From Vibrio owensii CAIM 1854 = LMG 25443 (GTDB taxonomy: Bacteria; Pseudomonadota; Gammaproteobacteria; Enterobacterales; Vibrionaceae), in assembly GCF_000817815.1 (NCBI RefSeq), contig NZ_JPRD01000025.1:108226-172225 (forward strand): 64,000 bases of DNA, written 5' to 3'. Position 1 is the first letter of the stretch. Every line of letters begins with the position of its first letter. Under the pieces are notes generated by a model. The model had not been told where the DNA came from and searched no databases. It worked only from the letters and a program-made list of their open reading frames with translations. The translations under genes and the position numbers were made by a program. Of this stretch, positions 17,726 to 26,846 are shown piece after piece.

Positions 17726-20089
17726 ATGTGTAAATCCTGTTATCACTGTGGTGAAGATGTACCAGCCAACACGGATTTCAAAGTAGAAATATTGGGCGAA
17801 ATTCGCGACATGTGTTGCCCGGGCTGTGAAACCGTGGCTCAAACGATTGTCGATAGTGGTCTTGTATCCTATTACCAATACCGTACTGCACCAGCAGAAA
17901 AGGCGGATCTAGTCCCTGAGCAACTCCAAGCCCTTATCCATTATGACAACGAGGACGTTCAGTCAGAATTTGTTCGCAACCATGAGAACACTTCTGAAGT
18001 CACGCTCTCGTTGGAGGGCGTCTCATGCGCCGCTTGTGCTTGGTTGATTGAAAAACAAGTGTCGGGTGTTAAAGGCCTAGCCTCCATTCGTGTAAACACC
18101 ACGACTAACCGTGCTCTACTCGCTTGGGATAAAACTCAAGTTCGACTTAGTGAACTGCTGTCGGTCATTCATAAACTCGGTTACAAAGCCGCCCCTTTTG
18201 AAGCAGATAAACAAGAAGCGGCTTACCACCATACGATGAAGCAGTACCTGTATCGTTTGGGTATCGCAGGTCTTGCAACCATGCAAGTAATGATGCTGGC
18301 AGTCGCGCTGTATTTGGAAGTTTTTGGTGATTTAGAGCCCGAGTTTAAAAACTACTTCCGCTGGGTGAGCTTAATTTTTGCAACCCCTGTGCTCCTATAT
18401 TCTGCGCTCCCTTTCTATCTCAATGCATGGCGAAGCATTAGGGGTCGAACGCTTGGTATGGATGTTCCGGTATCTATAGCATTGATCTTCGCTTATGTGG
18501 CAAGCTTAGTTGCAACAGTGACTGAACAAGGTGAAGTTTTCTTTGAATCTATCTCGATGTTTACCTTCTTCTTGTTGGTTGGCCGATTCTTAGAAATGCG
18601 GGCTCGACGCAAAGCAGCTGCAGCTAGTGGTAACCTTCTAAAACTCATCCCTGCGATTGCCACGACGTTAGACGGTGAACAAATCCCGGTGAAAACGTTA
18701 AAGATTGGCGATTGTATCCGCGTTCTTCCTGGCGAGCACATTCCTGCCGATGGCAAAGTAATTTCTGGTCGCATCCATATCGACGAGTCCATGCTTACTG
18801 GTGAGTCGGTTCACGTGGTTAAGAAAGCCGGAGATGCGGTTTACGCTGGCACACTAAATGGTGAAGAGTCGTTTGAGTTAGAAGTGACGAACTCGAAAGC
18901 AGACTCTATGATTTCTAACATTGTTCGTCTTCAAGACGAAGCCCAGCACTCCAAGCCTAAGATTGCTGAAATCGCTGACGTCGTGGCACGTTATTTCGTA
19001 GGCGCGATATTAATCATTTCCGCAGGCACTTGGTTCTATTGGCATCAGACTAAACCTGATGATGCGTTCTGGATTATGCTGTCTGTCTTAGTAGCCACTT
19101 GCCCATGTGCCCTATCTTTGGCAACCCCAACCGCGCTAACTTGCGCTACCTCTCGTATGGGCAACTTTGGTATTTTGCTGCGTAAAGGTCATGTATTCGA
19201 AACGCTATGTAAGATTAATCATCTTGTCGTGGATAAGACAGGTACCTTGACCAAAGGCGACATAGAAATTAGTCAAACCCAGACCTTCGCTGGCTTCAAT
19301 GAAACTGAAGCACTTGCGATTGCATCGGCACTTGAAGCGCACGCAAACCACCCGATTGCTCGCGCATTCTCAGGGTTTGGTCAAGAAGACGTTACCGTGA
19401 GCGATGTTCAAAACATCATTGGTTCTGGTATTCAAGGTGTATGGAACAACAAGGCGGTAAAAATTGGTAGTGCCACCTTCGTAGTTGGTGAAAACCGAGA
19501 TGAGAGTAACGCTGTATATCTTTCTGTAGCCGAAGAGCACGTTGCAACCTTCTATTACCGCGACCCTATTCGTAAAGAGAGTAAAGCCTTCATTCAACGC
19601 TTTGCAGACGCCGGCATCAAAACAACCTTGTTGACAGGCGACTCACTTCAAAATGCGCAGCCTGTTGCGAATGAAATGGGTATTGACCATGTGATCGCAT
19701 CGGCAAAACCAGAAGACAAACTCGCGTATCTTAAAGGGCTAGATCAAAACGACATAACCATGATGGTTGGTGATGGTATCAATGATGCACCAACGCTTGC
19801 TGGAGCTCACCTATCCGTTGCGATGGGTGGTGGTACCGATGTAGCTAAAGCCTCTGCAGATATGACGCTTCTTGGCGACAACTTAGAGAAGCTTTTAGAG
19901 GCTAGATTGCTTGCAATACGTACAAGAAAGATAATCCGAGAAAACTTGGCTTGGTCTTTGGGCTACAACCTGCTAATTTTGCCACTGGCAGTTGCAGGCT
20001 TGGTCGCTCCATACGTTGCTGTTGTGGGTATGTCAGCAAGCTCTATTATTGTTGTATCCAACTCGTTGCGACTGCTTAAAGAGAAGTAA
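17726..20089 (+). CDS. ccoI: Copper-exporting P1B-type ATPase CcoI/FixI
   Basis: A 787-residue heavy-metal P-type ATPase that supplies copper for cbb3 oxidase assembly. In order: an N-terminal Cys-rich region (CKSCYHCG, CCPGC), an HMA domain with GVSCAACAW, membrane helices, the intramembrane CPC motif in ATCPCALSLATPTAL, phosphorylation motif DKTGTLTKG, and hinge GDGINDAPTLAGAH. All catalytic motifs are intact. It lies in the ccoH-ccoI-ccoS cluster with tight spacing. Confidence 0.95.
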   Translation: MCKSCYHCGEDVPANTDFKVEILGEIRDMCCPGCETVAQTIVDSGLVSYYQYRTAPAEKADLVPEQLQALIHYDNEDVQSEFVRNHENTSEVTLSLEGVSCAACAWLIEKQVSGVKGLASIRVNTTTNRALLAWDKTQVRLSELLSVIHKLGYKAAPFEADKQEAAYHHTMKQYLYRLGIAGLATMQVMMLAVALYLEVFGDLEPEFKNYFRWVSLIFATPVLLYSALPFYLNAWRSIRGRTLGMDVPVSIALIFAYVASLVATVTEQGEVFFESISMFTFFLLVGRFLEMRARRKAAAASGNLLKLIPAIATTLDGEQIPVKTLKIGDCIRVLPGEHIPADGKVISGRIHIDESMLTGESVHVVKKAGDAVYAGTLNGEESFELEVTNSKADSMISNIVRLQDEAQHSKPKIAEIADVVARYFVGAILIISAGTWFYWHQTKPDDAFWIMLSVLVATCPCALSLATPTALTCATSRMGNFGILLRKGHVFETLCKINHLVVDKTGTLTKGDIEISQTQTFAGFNETEALAIASALEAHANHPIARAFSGFGQEDVTVSDVQNIIGSGIQGVWNNKAVKIGSATFVVGENRDESNAVYLSVAEEHVATFYYRDPIRKESKAFIQRFADAGIKTTLLTGDSLQNAQPVANEMGIDHVIASAKPEDKLAYLKGLDQNDITMMVGDGINDAPTLAGAHLSVAMGGGTDVAKASADMTLLGDNLEKLLEARLLAIRTRKIIRENLAWSLGYNLLILPLAVAGLVAPYVAVVGMSASSIIVVSNSLRLLKEK

Positions 20090-20103
20090 GTGAGAGATCA
20101 AAC

Positions 20104-20268
20104 ATGGAAAGTCTTTACATATTAATCCCTATCGCCATTGTATTGGTCTGTGTCGCCGTTGCCATCTTCCTTTGGGCTGTTCGTAGTGATCAGTTTGAAG
20201 ACCTAGAGCGACAAGGTCACAACATTCTTCTTGATGAAGACGAAAAACCAAATAACAAAAAACAATAG
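20104..20268 (+). CDS. ccoS: cbb3-type oxidase assembly protein CcoS
   Basis: A 54-residue protein, MESLYILIPIAIVLVCVAVA followed by IFLWAVRSDQFEDLERQG: one transmembrane helix then the conserved W-(x)-SxQFDDL-like motif of CcoS, and a short acidic tail. CcoS is needed for cofactor insertion into cbb3 oxidase. It lies 14 bp after ccoI and 9 bp before the next gene. Confidence 0.93.
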   Translation: MESLYILIPIAIVLVCVAVAIFLWAVRSDQFEDLERQGHNILLDEDEKPNNKKQ

Positions 20269-20277
20269 CGTTACTCT

Positions 20278-20955
20278 ATGAGTCCAGATTTTATTGGCGC
20301 GTTTATGATCGGTCTCGTTGGGGCCGGTCATTGTATGGGAATGTGTGGCGGTATCGCCTCGTTACTCTCCATGGGTGCACCGAACAACAAACCATCTTCT
20401 TCTATTCCTCTTTTCTATAACTTTGGCAGGCTTTCCAGCTACGCTTTGATTGGCGCTATTGTTGGTGGTGCTATATCAGGCCTTTCAGAATTGAGCGGTT
20501 TAACCCAATCTCTCGCTTGGCTTCGATTTGTCGCTGCAATTTTCATGATCTTAGTTGCGCTCTACATTGCCAAATGGTGGCAAGGACTGCTTGTTGTTGA
20601 AAAAGCAGGTCAGTATATCTGGAAGTTTATCTCTCCTGCAGGCAAGCGCCTGTTGCCGCTAAAACATCCGACGCACGCATTCCCATTTGGTTTCATTTGG
20701 GGATGGTTACCATGTGGCTTAGTTTACTCAGCACTCACATGGTCTGCTGTTTCAGGGAGTGCATTGAACGGTGGATTAATTATGTTGGCGTTTGGTTTGG
20801 GTACTCTGCCCTCGATGCTCGCGATCGGATACGGTGCCACTCATTTTCAGAAACTGCAAAAGTCGTTAATATTTAGAAACATCTCAGCATTAATCCTCAT
20901 AACTTATGGCGTGTATACTGCCGCCGGAGCTATGCGAATGCTTGGTTTCATATAA
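20278..20955 (+). CDS. SafE/TauE-like (DsbD-type) membrane protein
   Basis: A 225-residue inner-membrane protein with about six helices. It has the paired motifs GHCMGMCGG in the first helix and GWLPCGLVYSAL in the fourth, typical of the COG2836 group annotated as sulfite exporter TauE/SafE family. In many gamma-proteobacteria this gene sits beside ccoS and fnr, so a role in metal or thiol handling during cbb3 oxidase maturation is likely, but not shown. Sulfite export is not supported by anything in the sequence. Confidence 0.8.
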   Translation: MSPDFIGAFMIGLVGAGHCMGMCGGIASLLSMGAPNNKPSSSIPLFYNFGRLSSYALIGAIVGGAISGLSELSGLTQSLAWLRFVAAIFMILVALYIAKWWQGLLVVEKAGQYIWKFISPAGKRLLPLKHPTHAFPFGFIWGWLPCGLVYSALTWSAVSGSALNGGLIMLAFGLGTLPSMLAIGYGATHFQKLQKSLIFRNISALILITYGVYTAAGAMRMLGFI

Positions 20956-21015
20956 TATGAAAGTCGTTTTCGATAATTTTTTTGCTACCCTTTAGAAGTA
21001 AGCAGTGATAAAATA

Positions 21016-21029
21016 TTGATGTATATCAA
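21016..21029 (+). promoter_or_regulatory. FNR box upstream of fnr
   Basis: TTGATGTATATCAA fits the FNR consensus TTGAT-N4-ATCAA exactly. It lies 16 bp before the fnr start codon, close enough to block initiation, so negative autoregulation is the likely outcome. Confidence 0.8.
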
Positions 21030-21045
21030 ATAGTGAAAGGTTGTT

Positions 21046-21792
21046 ATGATTTCTGAAAAACCTGCAACAAAGCGTATCCAATCAGGCGGTTGCGCGATTC
21101 ATTGCCAAGATTGTAGCATTAGCCAACTGTGTATTCCGTTTACTCTTAACGAGTCTGAATTGGATCAGTTGGATCAAATCATCGAGCGTAAAAAGCCAAT
21201 CCAAAAAGGCCAAGAGCTTTTTAAAGCAGGTGATGAGCTAAAATCTCTGTACGCTATCCGCTCTGGTACTATCAAGAGCTACACCATTACAGAACAAGGC
21301 GATGAGCAAATCACTGCGTTTCACTTAGCGGGTGACCTTGTAGGTTTTGACGCAATCACAGGCGATCTACACCCTAGCTTTGCTCAAGCACTTGAAACAT
21401 CAATGGTATGTGAGATTCCTTACGAAATCCTTGATGACCTATCAGGAAAAATGCCTAAACTTCGCCAACAGATCATGCGTCTGATGAGTAACGAAATTAA
21501 AGGCGACCAAGAGATGATCCTTCTGCTTTCTAAAAAGAATGCTGAAGAGCGTCTTGCGGCTTTCCTATACAACCTATCGACACGTTTCTCTCAACGTGGC
21601 TTTAGCCCAAGAGAATTCCGTCTAACCATGACTCGTGGTGACATCGGTAACTACCTTGGCTTGACAGTTGAGACCATCAGTCGCCTACTTGGCCGCTTCC
21701 AGAAATCTGAAATTCTGAGCGTAAAAGGTAAGTACATCACCATCTTAGACCATGATGCATTGATGGAACTTGCTGGCGTCAGCAAAGACTAA
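21046..21792 (+). CDS. fnr: Oxygen-sensing transcriptional regulator Fnr
   Basis: A 248-residue CRP/FNR family regulator. The N-terminal cluster ligands Cys20, Cys23 and Cys29 are at the same numbers as in E. coli FNR, and the fourth ligand lies in SMVCEIPYE near residue 122. A cyclic-nucleotide-like domain is followed by a helix-turn-helix with the recognition segment [14 protein letters not shown], containing the E..SR residues that read TTGAT. It switches between aerobic and anaerobic expression. An exact FNR box overlaps its own promoter region. It sits between oxidase assembly genes and uspE. Confidence 0.97.
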   Translation: MISEKPATKRIQSGGCAIHCQDCSISQLCIPFTLNESELDQLDQIIERKKPIQKGQELFKAGDELKSLYAIRSGTIKSYTITEQGDEQITAFHLAGDLVGFDAITGDLHPSFAQALETSMVCEIPYEILDDLSGKMPKLRQQIMRLMSNEIKGDQEMILLLSKKNAEERLAAFLYNLSTRFSQRGFSPREFRLTMTRGDIGNYLGLTVETISRLLGRFQKSEILSVKGKYITILDHDALMELAGVSKD

Positions 21793-21807
21793 TTTGCCCT
21801 ATCAATT

Positions 21808-21840
21808 GATGTAGCTCGAAAATGAGCTACATCATATTTC
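21808..21840 (+). terminator. Terminator after fnr
   Basis: GATGTAGCTC-GAAAAT-GAGCTACATC perfect 10-bp stem followed by ATATTTC, 15 bp after the stop. Confidence 0.8.
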
Positions 21841-21973
21841 TTCTAAAATCCCTTCGAAAGTCCTCAAATTCTTCCTCAAACTGAGCTACAGTAAAAATGT
21901 ACCTTGTGTACTCCAATATACTGATTTACCTTATATTCGGTATTTGGTTTTACAATAATAAGTGGGCTTAGAT

Positions 21974-22921
21974 ATGAGTATATACAGTAAGATCCTTGTT
22001 GTTGCTGACATCAATAATGATGAGCAGCCAGCACTTGCAAGAGCAGTTCAACTCGCTCGAAAAAGTGTATCCAGAAGCCGAATCACTTTCTTTCTGTCAA
22101 TCTACGATTTTTCGTATGACATGACCTCAATGCTGTCGGTCGATGAAAGAGATGCTATGCGTCGCGGTGTTATCCACCAACGTGAACAATGGATGCGTAA
22201 GATAGCCCAACCGTATTTAGACGATAGCTTCGACTTTGATGTTTGTGTTGTTTGGCATAATCGCCCTTATGAAGCGATCATTGCTGAAGTCTTTGCTGGC
22301 GGTCACGACATTGTTATTAAGGGAACGCGTAAACACGATGTTCTAGAATCCGTCATTTTCACTCCTACAGATTGGCATTTGTTGCGTAAGTGCCCTATCC
22401 CTGTGCTTCTAATTAAGAACTCCGATTGGCCAGAGCACGCGAAGATTCTCGCGTCTGTTCATGTTGGTTCGGAAAACCCAACGCACATTGATTTGAACGA
22501 CTCAATGGTCGAGCGCCTTAAAGAAATCACCAATCGTCTCGATGCTGAACCGTATCTCGTTAATGCCTATCCGGTTACTCCGGCGAATATTACGATTGAA
22601 TTGCCTGAGTTTGACCCAACAACTTACACAGATGCAGTTCGCGGGCACCACCTAACAGCAATGAAAGCACTTCGCCAAAAGCACGGTTTGGATGAAGAGC
22701 AAACAATCGTTGAACAAGGTCTACCAGAAGACATTATCCCTGCAACGGCAGAAAAGCTAAATGCAGCAATGGTTATTCTTGGCACGACTGGTCGTACGGG
22801 GCTTTCTGCGGTGTTTATTGGTAACACAGCGGAGCATGTGATTGATAAAATCAATTGCGACGTACTGGCATTAAAACCAAACGGTTACATCAGTCCGCTT
22901 GATCCGAATACAGCGACATAA
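21974..22921 (+). CDS. uspE: Universal stress protein UspE
   Basis: A 315-residue protein made of two tandem Usp domains. It aligns throughout with E. coli UspE: MSIYSKILVVADINNDEQPAL, IYDFSYDMTSMLS, VIFTPTDWHLLRKCPIPVL, YPVTPANITIELPEFDP. The C-terminal domain has a nucleotide-binding-like GTTGRTGLSAVFIGNTAE loop. Roles in E. coli include stress tolerance and motility/adhesion; the action is cytoplasmic. I chose the ATG at 21974 over a GTG four codons earlier because it matches the family start. It follows fnr, as in enterobacteria. Confidence 0.93.
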   Translation: MSIYSKILVVADINNDEQPALARAVQLARKSVSRSRITFFLSIYDFSYDMTSMLSVDERDAMRRGVIHQREQWMRKIAQPYLDDSFDFDVCVVWHNRPYEAIIAEVFAGGHDIVIKGTRKHDVLESVIFTPTDWHLLRKCPIPVLLIKNSDWPEHAKILASVHVGSENPTHIDLNDSMVERLKEITNRLDAEPYLVNAYPVTPANITIELPEFDPTTYTDAVRGHHLTAMKALRQKHGLDEEQTIVEQGLPEDIIPATAEKLNAAMVILGTTGRTGLSAVFIGNTAEHVIDKINCDVLALKPNGYISPLDPNTAT

Positions 22922-22953
22922 CAGCGCTTGTTTTTGAAATAATATAGAAATGA

Positions 22954-22984
22954 AAATCCCCCAATTGTTGGGGGATTTTTTTAT
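22954..22984 (+). terminator. Terminator after uspE
   Basis: AAATCCCCCAA-TTG-TTGGGGGATTT perfect 11-bp stem followed by a T run. Confidence 0.92.
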
Positions 22985-23011
22985 TCTGTTCACGGCCCTA
23001 AGCACGCAAAT

Positions 23012-23043
23012 TAAAAAGGAGGCTAATTTAGCCTCCTTTTTTC
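23012..23043 (-). terminator. Terminator of ttcA (works on both strands)
   Basis: AAAAAGGAGGCTAA and TTAGCCTCCTTTTT form a nearly loop-free dyad flanked by A and T runs, 4 bp beyond the ttcA stop. Confidence 0.85.
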
Positions 23044-23046
23044 GAA

Positions 23047-23940
23047 TTAGATGTTGGTTACATCGATAAACATTGATTCGTCGATGTTGGTCGAAGAAAC
23101 TACGGCTTCACTGAATTCGTATTCTTCGCGATTTCCTTCACGGTCCAGTGGAAGGTTTTCAAAGTCGAACAATTCACGGTCAGCAAGCTGGCTTGGGCTT
23201 ACGTTCTGGATTGACTTGAAGATAGCTTCTACGCGACCAGGTGTTTTCTTATCCCAATCGATCAACATTGCTTTAATCGATTGACGTTGAAGGTTCTCTT
23301 GAGAGCCACACAGGTTACAAGGAATGATTGGGAACTCTTTGTGCTCTGCGTATTTGATCAGGTCTTTCTCACGACAGTAAGTCAACGGACGAATTACAAC
23401 GTTACGGCCGTCGTCTGAACGAAGCTTTGGAGGCATCGCTTTAAGGCGTGAGCCATGGAACATGTTCAAGAACATAGTCTCAACAATGTCGTCCATGTGG
23501 TGACCAAGTGCTAGTTTGGTCGCACCGATCTTCTCAGCGAAAGAGTAAAGCGTGCCGCGGCGAAGACGCGAACACAGGCCACAAGTCGTTTTGCCTTCTG
23601 GCACTTTTTCTTTAACCACTGAGTAAGTGTCCTTGTCTACGATGTAGTAAGGAATGTTCAGTGTTTCAAAGTAATCTGGAAGAATGTGCTCAGGGAAACC
23701 TGGCTGTTTCTGGTCAAGGTTAACCGCAACCACTTCAAACTTGATTGGTGCTGCCTTTTGTAGATTCAACAGGATATCAAGCATCGCAAATGAATCTTTA
23801 CCACCACTAATACATGCCATCACAACATCGCCTTCTTCGATCATGTTGTAATCAGTAATGGCATTTCCAACATTTCTTCTTAGACGCTTCTGAAGCTTGT
23901 TGAATTCTAGGGTTTCTTTTCTTGTATCTACTTGGTTCAT
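23047..23940 (-). CDS. ttcA: tRNA 2-thiocytidine(32) synthetase TtcA
   Basis: A 297-residue cytoplasmic enzyme that thiolates C32 of certain tRNAs using ATP and a [4Fe-4S] cluster. The PP-loop motif SGGKDS is near residue 48, and the cluster-binding cysteines are in [12 protein letters not shown] and [14 protein letters not shown]. The length is typical. It is transcribed towards uspE and ends at a shared bidirectional terminator. In E. coli ttcA also lies near fnr and uspE. Confidence 0.96.
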   Translation of the reverse strand: MNQVDTRKETLEFNKLQKRLRRNVGNAITDYNMIEEGDVVMACISGGKDSFAMLDILLNLQKAAPIKFEVVAVNLDQKQPGFPEHILPDYFETLNIPYYIVDKDTYSVVKEKVPEGKTTCGLCSRLRRGTLYSFAEKIGATKLALGHHMDDIVETMFLNMFHGSRLKAMPPKLRSDDGRNVVIRPLTYCREKDLIKYAEHKEFPIIPCNLCGSQENLQRQSIKAMLIDWDKKTPGRVEAIFKSIQNVSPSQLADRELFDFENLPLDREGNREEYEFSEAVVSSTNIDESMFIDVTNI

Positions 23941-24099
23941 TGCGGGCTCTCACATCGCCGATAAATCGACTAGGGCTTCCTAACATGGGTTTCTATGGGG
24001 CGTGGATTATACGAGCTTTTTACGCAGGATTAAATGTTTGTGTGACCGAGTCGTCAATAAATGCACTCTAAAACAGCGCGATGGGCAATAAAAATAACA

Positions 24100-24121
24100 A
24101 AGAGCCGCAATTGCAGCTCTT
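24100..24121 (-). terminator. Terminator after the DUF2987 gene
   Basis: On the minus strand AAGAGCTGC-AATT-GCGGCTCTT followed by TGTTATTTTT; one mismatched pair in a 9-bp stem. Confidence 0.75.
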
Positions 24122-24138
24122 CAAAAATCAAATCACGA

Positions 24139-24801
24139 TTATTTTTTCGCGTTTGGCAGATAAGGTAGGACACGAGTCGTTGGCTGAGGCAAAGTCATAT
24201 AACCTCCAACCCCAATGTCACTCAAAGCCACCTGGACTTTACCATTCACAATGGCTTTTTCTGTGCCATCGGAGAATGTGATAGTGTCATTCAAGTCATC
24301 CGCAAATTCCATGGTCACACCTTGTACCTCTGGAGTGAACCAACCAGCAAACATACCGCCTAAATCTTCAAGTAACGCCTGCATTTGTGGCATCAAAGGC
24401 GTAAGTTGCTCGTAAGATACGTTACCCTGTAATGGCTCTTTGGTCATCACAACTAAAGAGTAATCACATCGTGTGTCTTTCGGCGTTTGGACGAAGACAA
24501 GTGGGTTCGCAGACTTCAAGTTCTTGTCGATCGGAATGGGAAGCTCTTTAGAAGCTGGAATCACAAACTCTTCGTAATGCTCTTCTTTTTCCATCCATGC
24601 TTTTTCTATCTCACACAGTTGCTTAGTATCTGCATCGACAAAAAAGACACCGACTTTAACGTCGTCATGTCCTTCTTTCGCATTGTTCTTCAATTGTGTG
24701 TAGAGCTTAGAGTACGTAAACATGTATTCTTGCGCGTGAGTTGCAGGCGATGCTAAGACCAGTACCGCACTGCCTAGTAAACTTAGGCTTAACTTCTTCA
24801 T
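24139..24801 (-). CDS. DUF2987 domain periplasmic protein
   Basis: A 220-residue exported protein with a signal peptide (MKKLSLSLLGSAVLVLASPA, cleavage near THAQ-EY) and a conserved domain starting YMFTYSKLYTQLKNN. There are two cysteines (QLCEIEKAW, TRCDYSLVV), possibly a disulfide. This matches DUF2987, found in vibrios and relatives; no function is known. It follows the bax-like gene by 17 bp on the same strand and ends at a terminator, so it is the last gene of that unit. Confidence 0.75.
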   Translation of the reverse strand: MKKLSLSLLGSAVLVLASPATHAQEYMFTYSKLYTQLKNNAKEGHDDVKVGVFFVDADTKQLCEIEKAWMEKEEHYEEFVIPASKELPIPIDKNLKSANPLVFVQTPKDTRCDYSLVVMTKEPLQGNVSYEQLTPLMPQMQALLEDLGGMFAGWFTPEVQGVTMEFADDLNDTITFSDGTEKAIVNGKVQVALSDIGVGGYMTLPQPTTRVLPYLPNAKK

Positions 24802-24818
24802 CCGATCTGTTATTTCTT

Positions 24819-25655
24819 CTATTGTGTCCAGTAAGCGTTATTGTGACGAATCATCGCACGTAAGTCATTAACGTAAGCGATGCCACGTTCGGAATACGCA
24901 AGCAAACCATGAGTTAGCTCCGATGCCGTCGCCACAGATAACAAATCCTTGTGTTTCCTTGCTAAGTTAGCGCGAATGTCGCGTAAATCAGCGTAAGCAC
25001 GGTTGCGATTCACATTCATAAAGTAGCCGTGCACCGACTCTTGTATTGTGTCGAATTTTTCTACTTCATGCGTTTTTCCTGCCCCACGATGTGCCGGGAC
25101 AATTCCGCAGCCCTTCTTATAACACCATTGGCCAAACAAGTTGTTTGCTTGAGTGGCAAAACGAGAGGTTCCCCACGCAGATTCATTGGCGGCTTGGGTT
25201 AAAACCAACGCCTCAGGTAACACGTTGACGCGCTTGAACATTTCATCTAGCCAAGCTTGTGTCACTGTACCTTCTTGCAATGGGTAAGAGTAAAGCGAAG
25301 CCAAGCGTTCAGCGTAAGAGGTTTGCTCAGCGCTCACCTCGCCGATTTTTAAAGACGTTAGGAATGCACGCTCCTTCTCGATTCGTTGATTTTCTAACGC
25401 TATTTTCGGTCGAAGGAAGTCGAAGAACGCTGTCTTCTTATCTTTCGTGTCCTTAATCGAGTTGAAATCAGGAATGTCACCAATATAAGGGAGGTTAGAC
25501 AAGTCTGGGTGTGTTACTGGGCCGTGAACTACCTGCGAGTCAATCGCATTGCGATATTCGCGGTCGTAGTGCAAATATGGTCCTACAGAAACAAAAGTGG
25601 CGGCTATTGTGATAGCCGCCACTCGTAAACTCATTGATTTTAAAGATTTAGGCAT
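24819..25655 (-). CDS. bax: Bax family glucosaminidase-domain protein
   Basis: A 278-residue protein with an N-terminal membrane or signal helix (LRVAAITIAATFVSVGPYL) and a C-terminal glucosaminidase/flagellar FlgJ-like domain. The catalytic-type motif is in LVLTQAANESAWGTSRFA, followed by NNLFGQWCYKKGCGIVPAHR. It probably cleaves peptidoglycan glycan strands in the periplasm. The ATG at 25655 is preferred: AGGTG precedes it, and it overlaps the upstream gene's stop by 8 bp (ATGCCTAA). The longer frame to 25691 lies inside the upstream gene. Confidence 0.85.
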   Translation of the reverse strand: MPKSLKSMSLRVAAITIAATFVSVGPYLHYDREYRNAIDSQVVHGPVTHPDLSNLPYIGDIPDFNSIKDTKDKKTAFFDFLRPKIALENQRIEKERAFLTSLKIGEVSAEQTSYAERLASLYSYPLQEGTVTQAWLDEMFKRVNVLPEALVLTQAANESAWGTSRFATQANNLFGQWCYKKGCGIVPAHRGAGKTHEVEKFDTIQESVHGYFMNVNRNRAYADLRDIRANLARKHKDLLSVATASELTHGLLAYSERGIAYVNDLRAMIRHNNAYWTQ

Positions 25656-26445
25656 CAAACACCTGAGAGTTACCATCGTGATCGTTATCATTTTGCTGTG
25701 TCGCTACGATCTTTAACTTAATACCAAACATTTCGCGGTACAGGATTCCCTTCAAATGGAAGAAGAACGGTAGCACGAAGATCAAGCCAATTCCGTAGAA
25801 CATTGCAGCAACAATAAACATCAACATCACGCCTAAGTAAAGCCCTGCGACCACAAAAAGCTTCTTGTTGATTGCACGAAGTGACAAGAGAAGTGACTGC
25901 ATTGGCGGCACTCTTTTCTCACAAATCAATAAGATAGAATGACTAAACGCTAAAGAAAGGTACAGAGACAGCAATGGGAAAATCATTCCCGCTACACCCT
26001 GCATCATCAAGCTAAACAGCGTTGCTAGAATAACTGGTACCGTAAACTGAAGGCCTTTGCCCACATGACGGATCTTGGTTCGTAACCCAGCAACGTGGCT
26101 CATCGCCATTAAGCTGATACCAGCATAAATCGGCGCGCTGATCACTTCGTAACTAAAGTTAGCCACATAAATAGCGGAAACGATGTCAGTGGTGAAAGAT
26201 TCTGGGTCTTGAATAGCATCAAGGATTACGGCTGGATCACCCAGTTGAAGTTGCAGTGCGATATAGAAGATACCCAACTGTACGAAAAGCAAAAGGATAA
26301 TCGCAGGTGAGAAGGACAAAAACTGTTGAATGGTGGTGCGCCAAGCTTCACTAAAAACGGCTGCTGCTTTTAGTTCATACTTGCCAGAAAGAGCTCGCTC
26401 TACACTCCCTCCAAGATTGAAATCTTTCTCAAAATCGTTGTTCAT
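25648..26445 (-). CDS. Multi-pass inner-membrane protein upstream of bax
   Basis: A 265-residue protein with about six hydrophobic segments: FSPAIILLLFVQLGIFYIAL, YEVISAPIYAGISLMAMSHV, VPVILATLFSLMMQGVAGMI and two near the C-terminus. The N-terminus is short and cytoplasmic, the C-terminal tail acidic. The gene is conserved next to bax in vibrios, but I know no function. The 8-bp overlap with bax implies translational coupling and perhaps a joint role in the cell envelope. Confidence 0.7.
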   Translation of the reverse strand: MNNDFEKDFNLGGSVERALSGKYELKAAAVFSEAWRTTIQQFLSFSPAIILLLFVQLGIFYIALQLQLGDPAVILDAIQDPESFTTDIVSAIYVANFSYEVISAPIYAGISLMAMSHVAGLRTKIRHVGKGLQFTVPVILATLFSLMMQGVAGMIFPLLSLYLSLAFSHSILLICEKRVPPMQSLLLSLRAINKKLFVVAGLYLGVMLMFIVAAMFYGIGLIFVLPFFFHLKGILYREMFGIKLKIVATQQNDNDHDGNSQVFDA

Positions 26446-26846
26446 ATTTAATCCAAGGCTAACTTGTAAGATTTTTTCTGGAAAACCAGTTAATTAATAA
26501 GGGCGTCATTATAAAGAAATCTTTCCACGTCTAAAATCATAAGTCGGCCTCAATACTTGCAAAATCTGCTATTTGGTCGATAATTAACCACTCGCAAATC
26601 CATGAAATTGAAAACATTTGCTGAAGAAATTAATGCCTTGCTTATGTATAGCGGAAAATTGAATACCCCCATAAAAACAGTATGGTAAGGAATGTTTACT
26701 TTTTCCTGCAAAATTTTTTCTGTTTCAAGATAAGAAAATGCTTTGATTTCACAATTTTGGTGATTATGATGCGCGCCTCAAAAGTGAATGACTAATGTCA
26801 CATCAATTGGTCGAAACCCAATTTGAACGTGGGAGAAATACAGACG
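26446..26846. other. Divergent intergenic region between the bax unit and the pot operon
   Basis: About 400 bp, AT-rich, no gene seen. It contains the probable potA promoter (26743-26770) and must also hold the promoter of the minus-strand bax unit. Confidence 0.6.
26743..26770 (+). promoter_or_regulatory. Probable sigma-70 promoter of potABCD
   Basis: TTGATT and TATGAT are separated by 16 bp, about 75 bp before the potA start. Confidence 0.5.
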
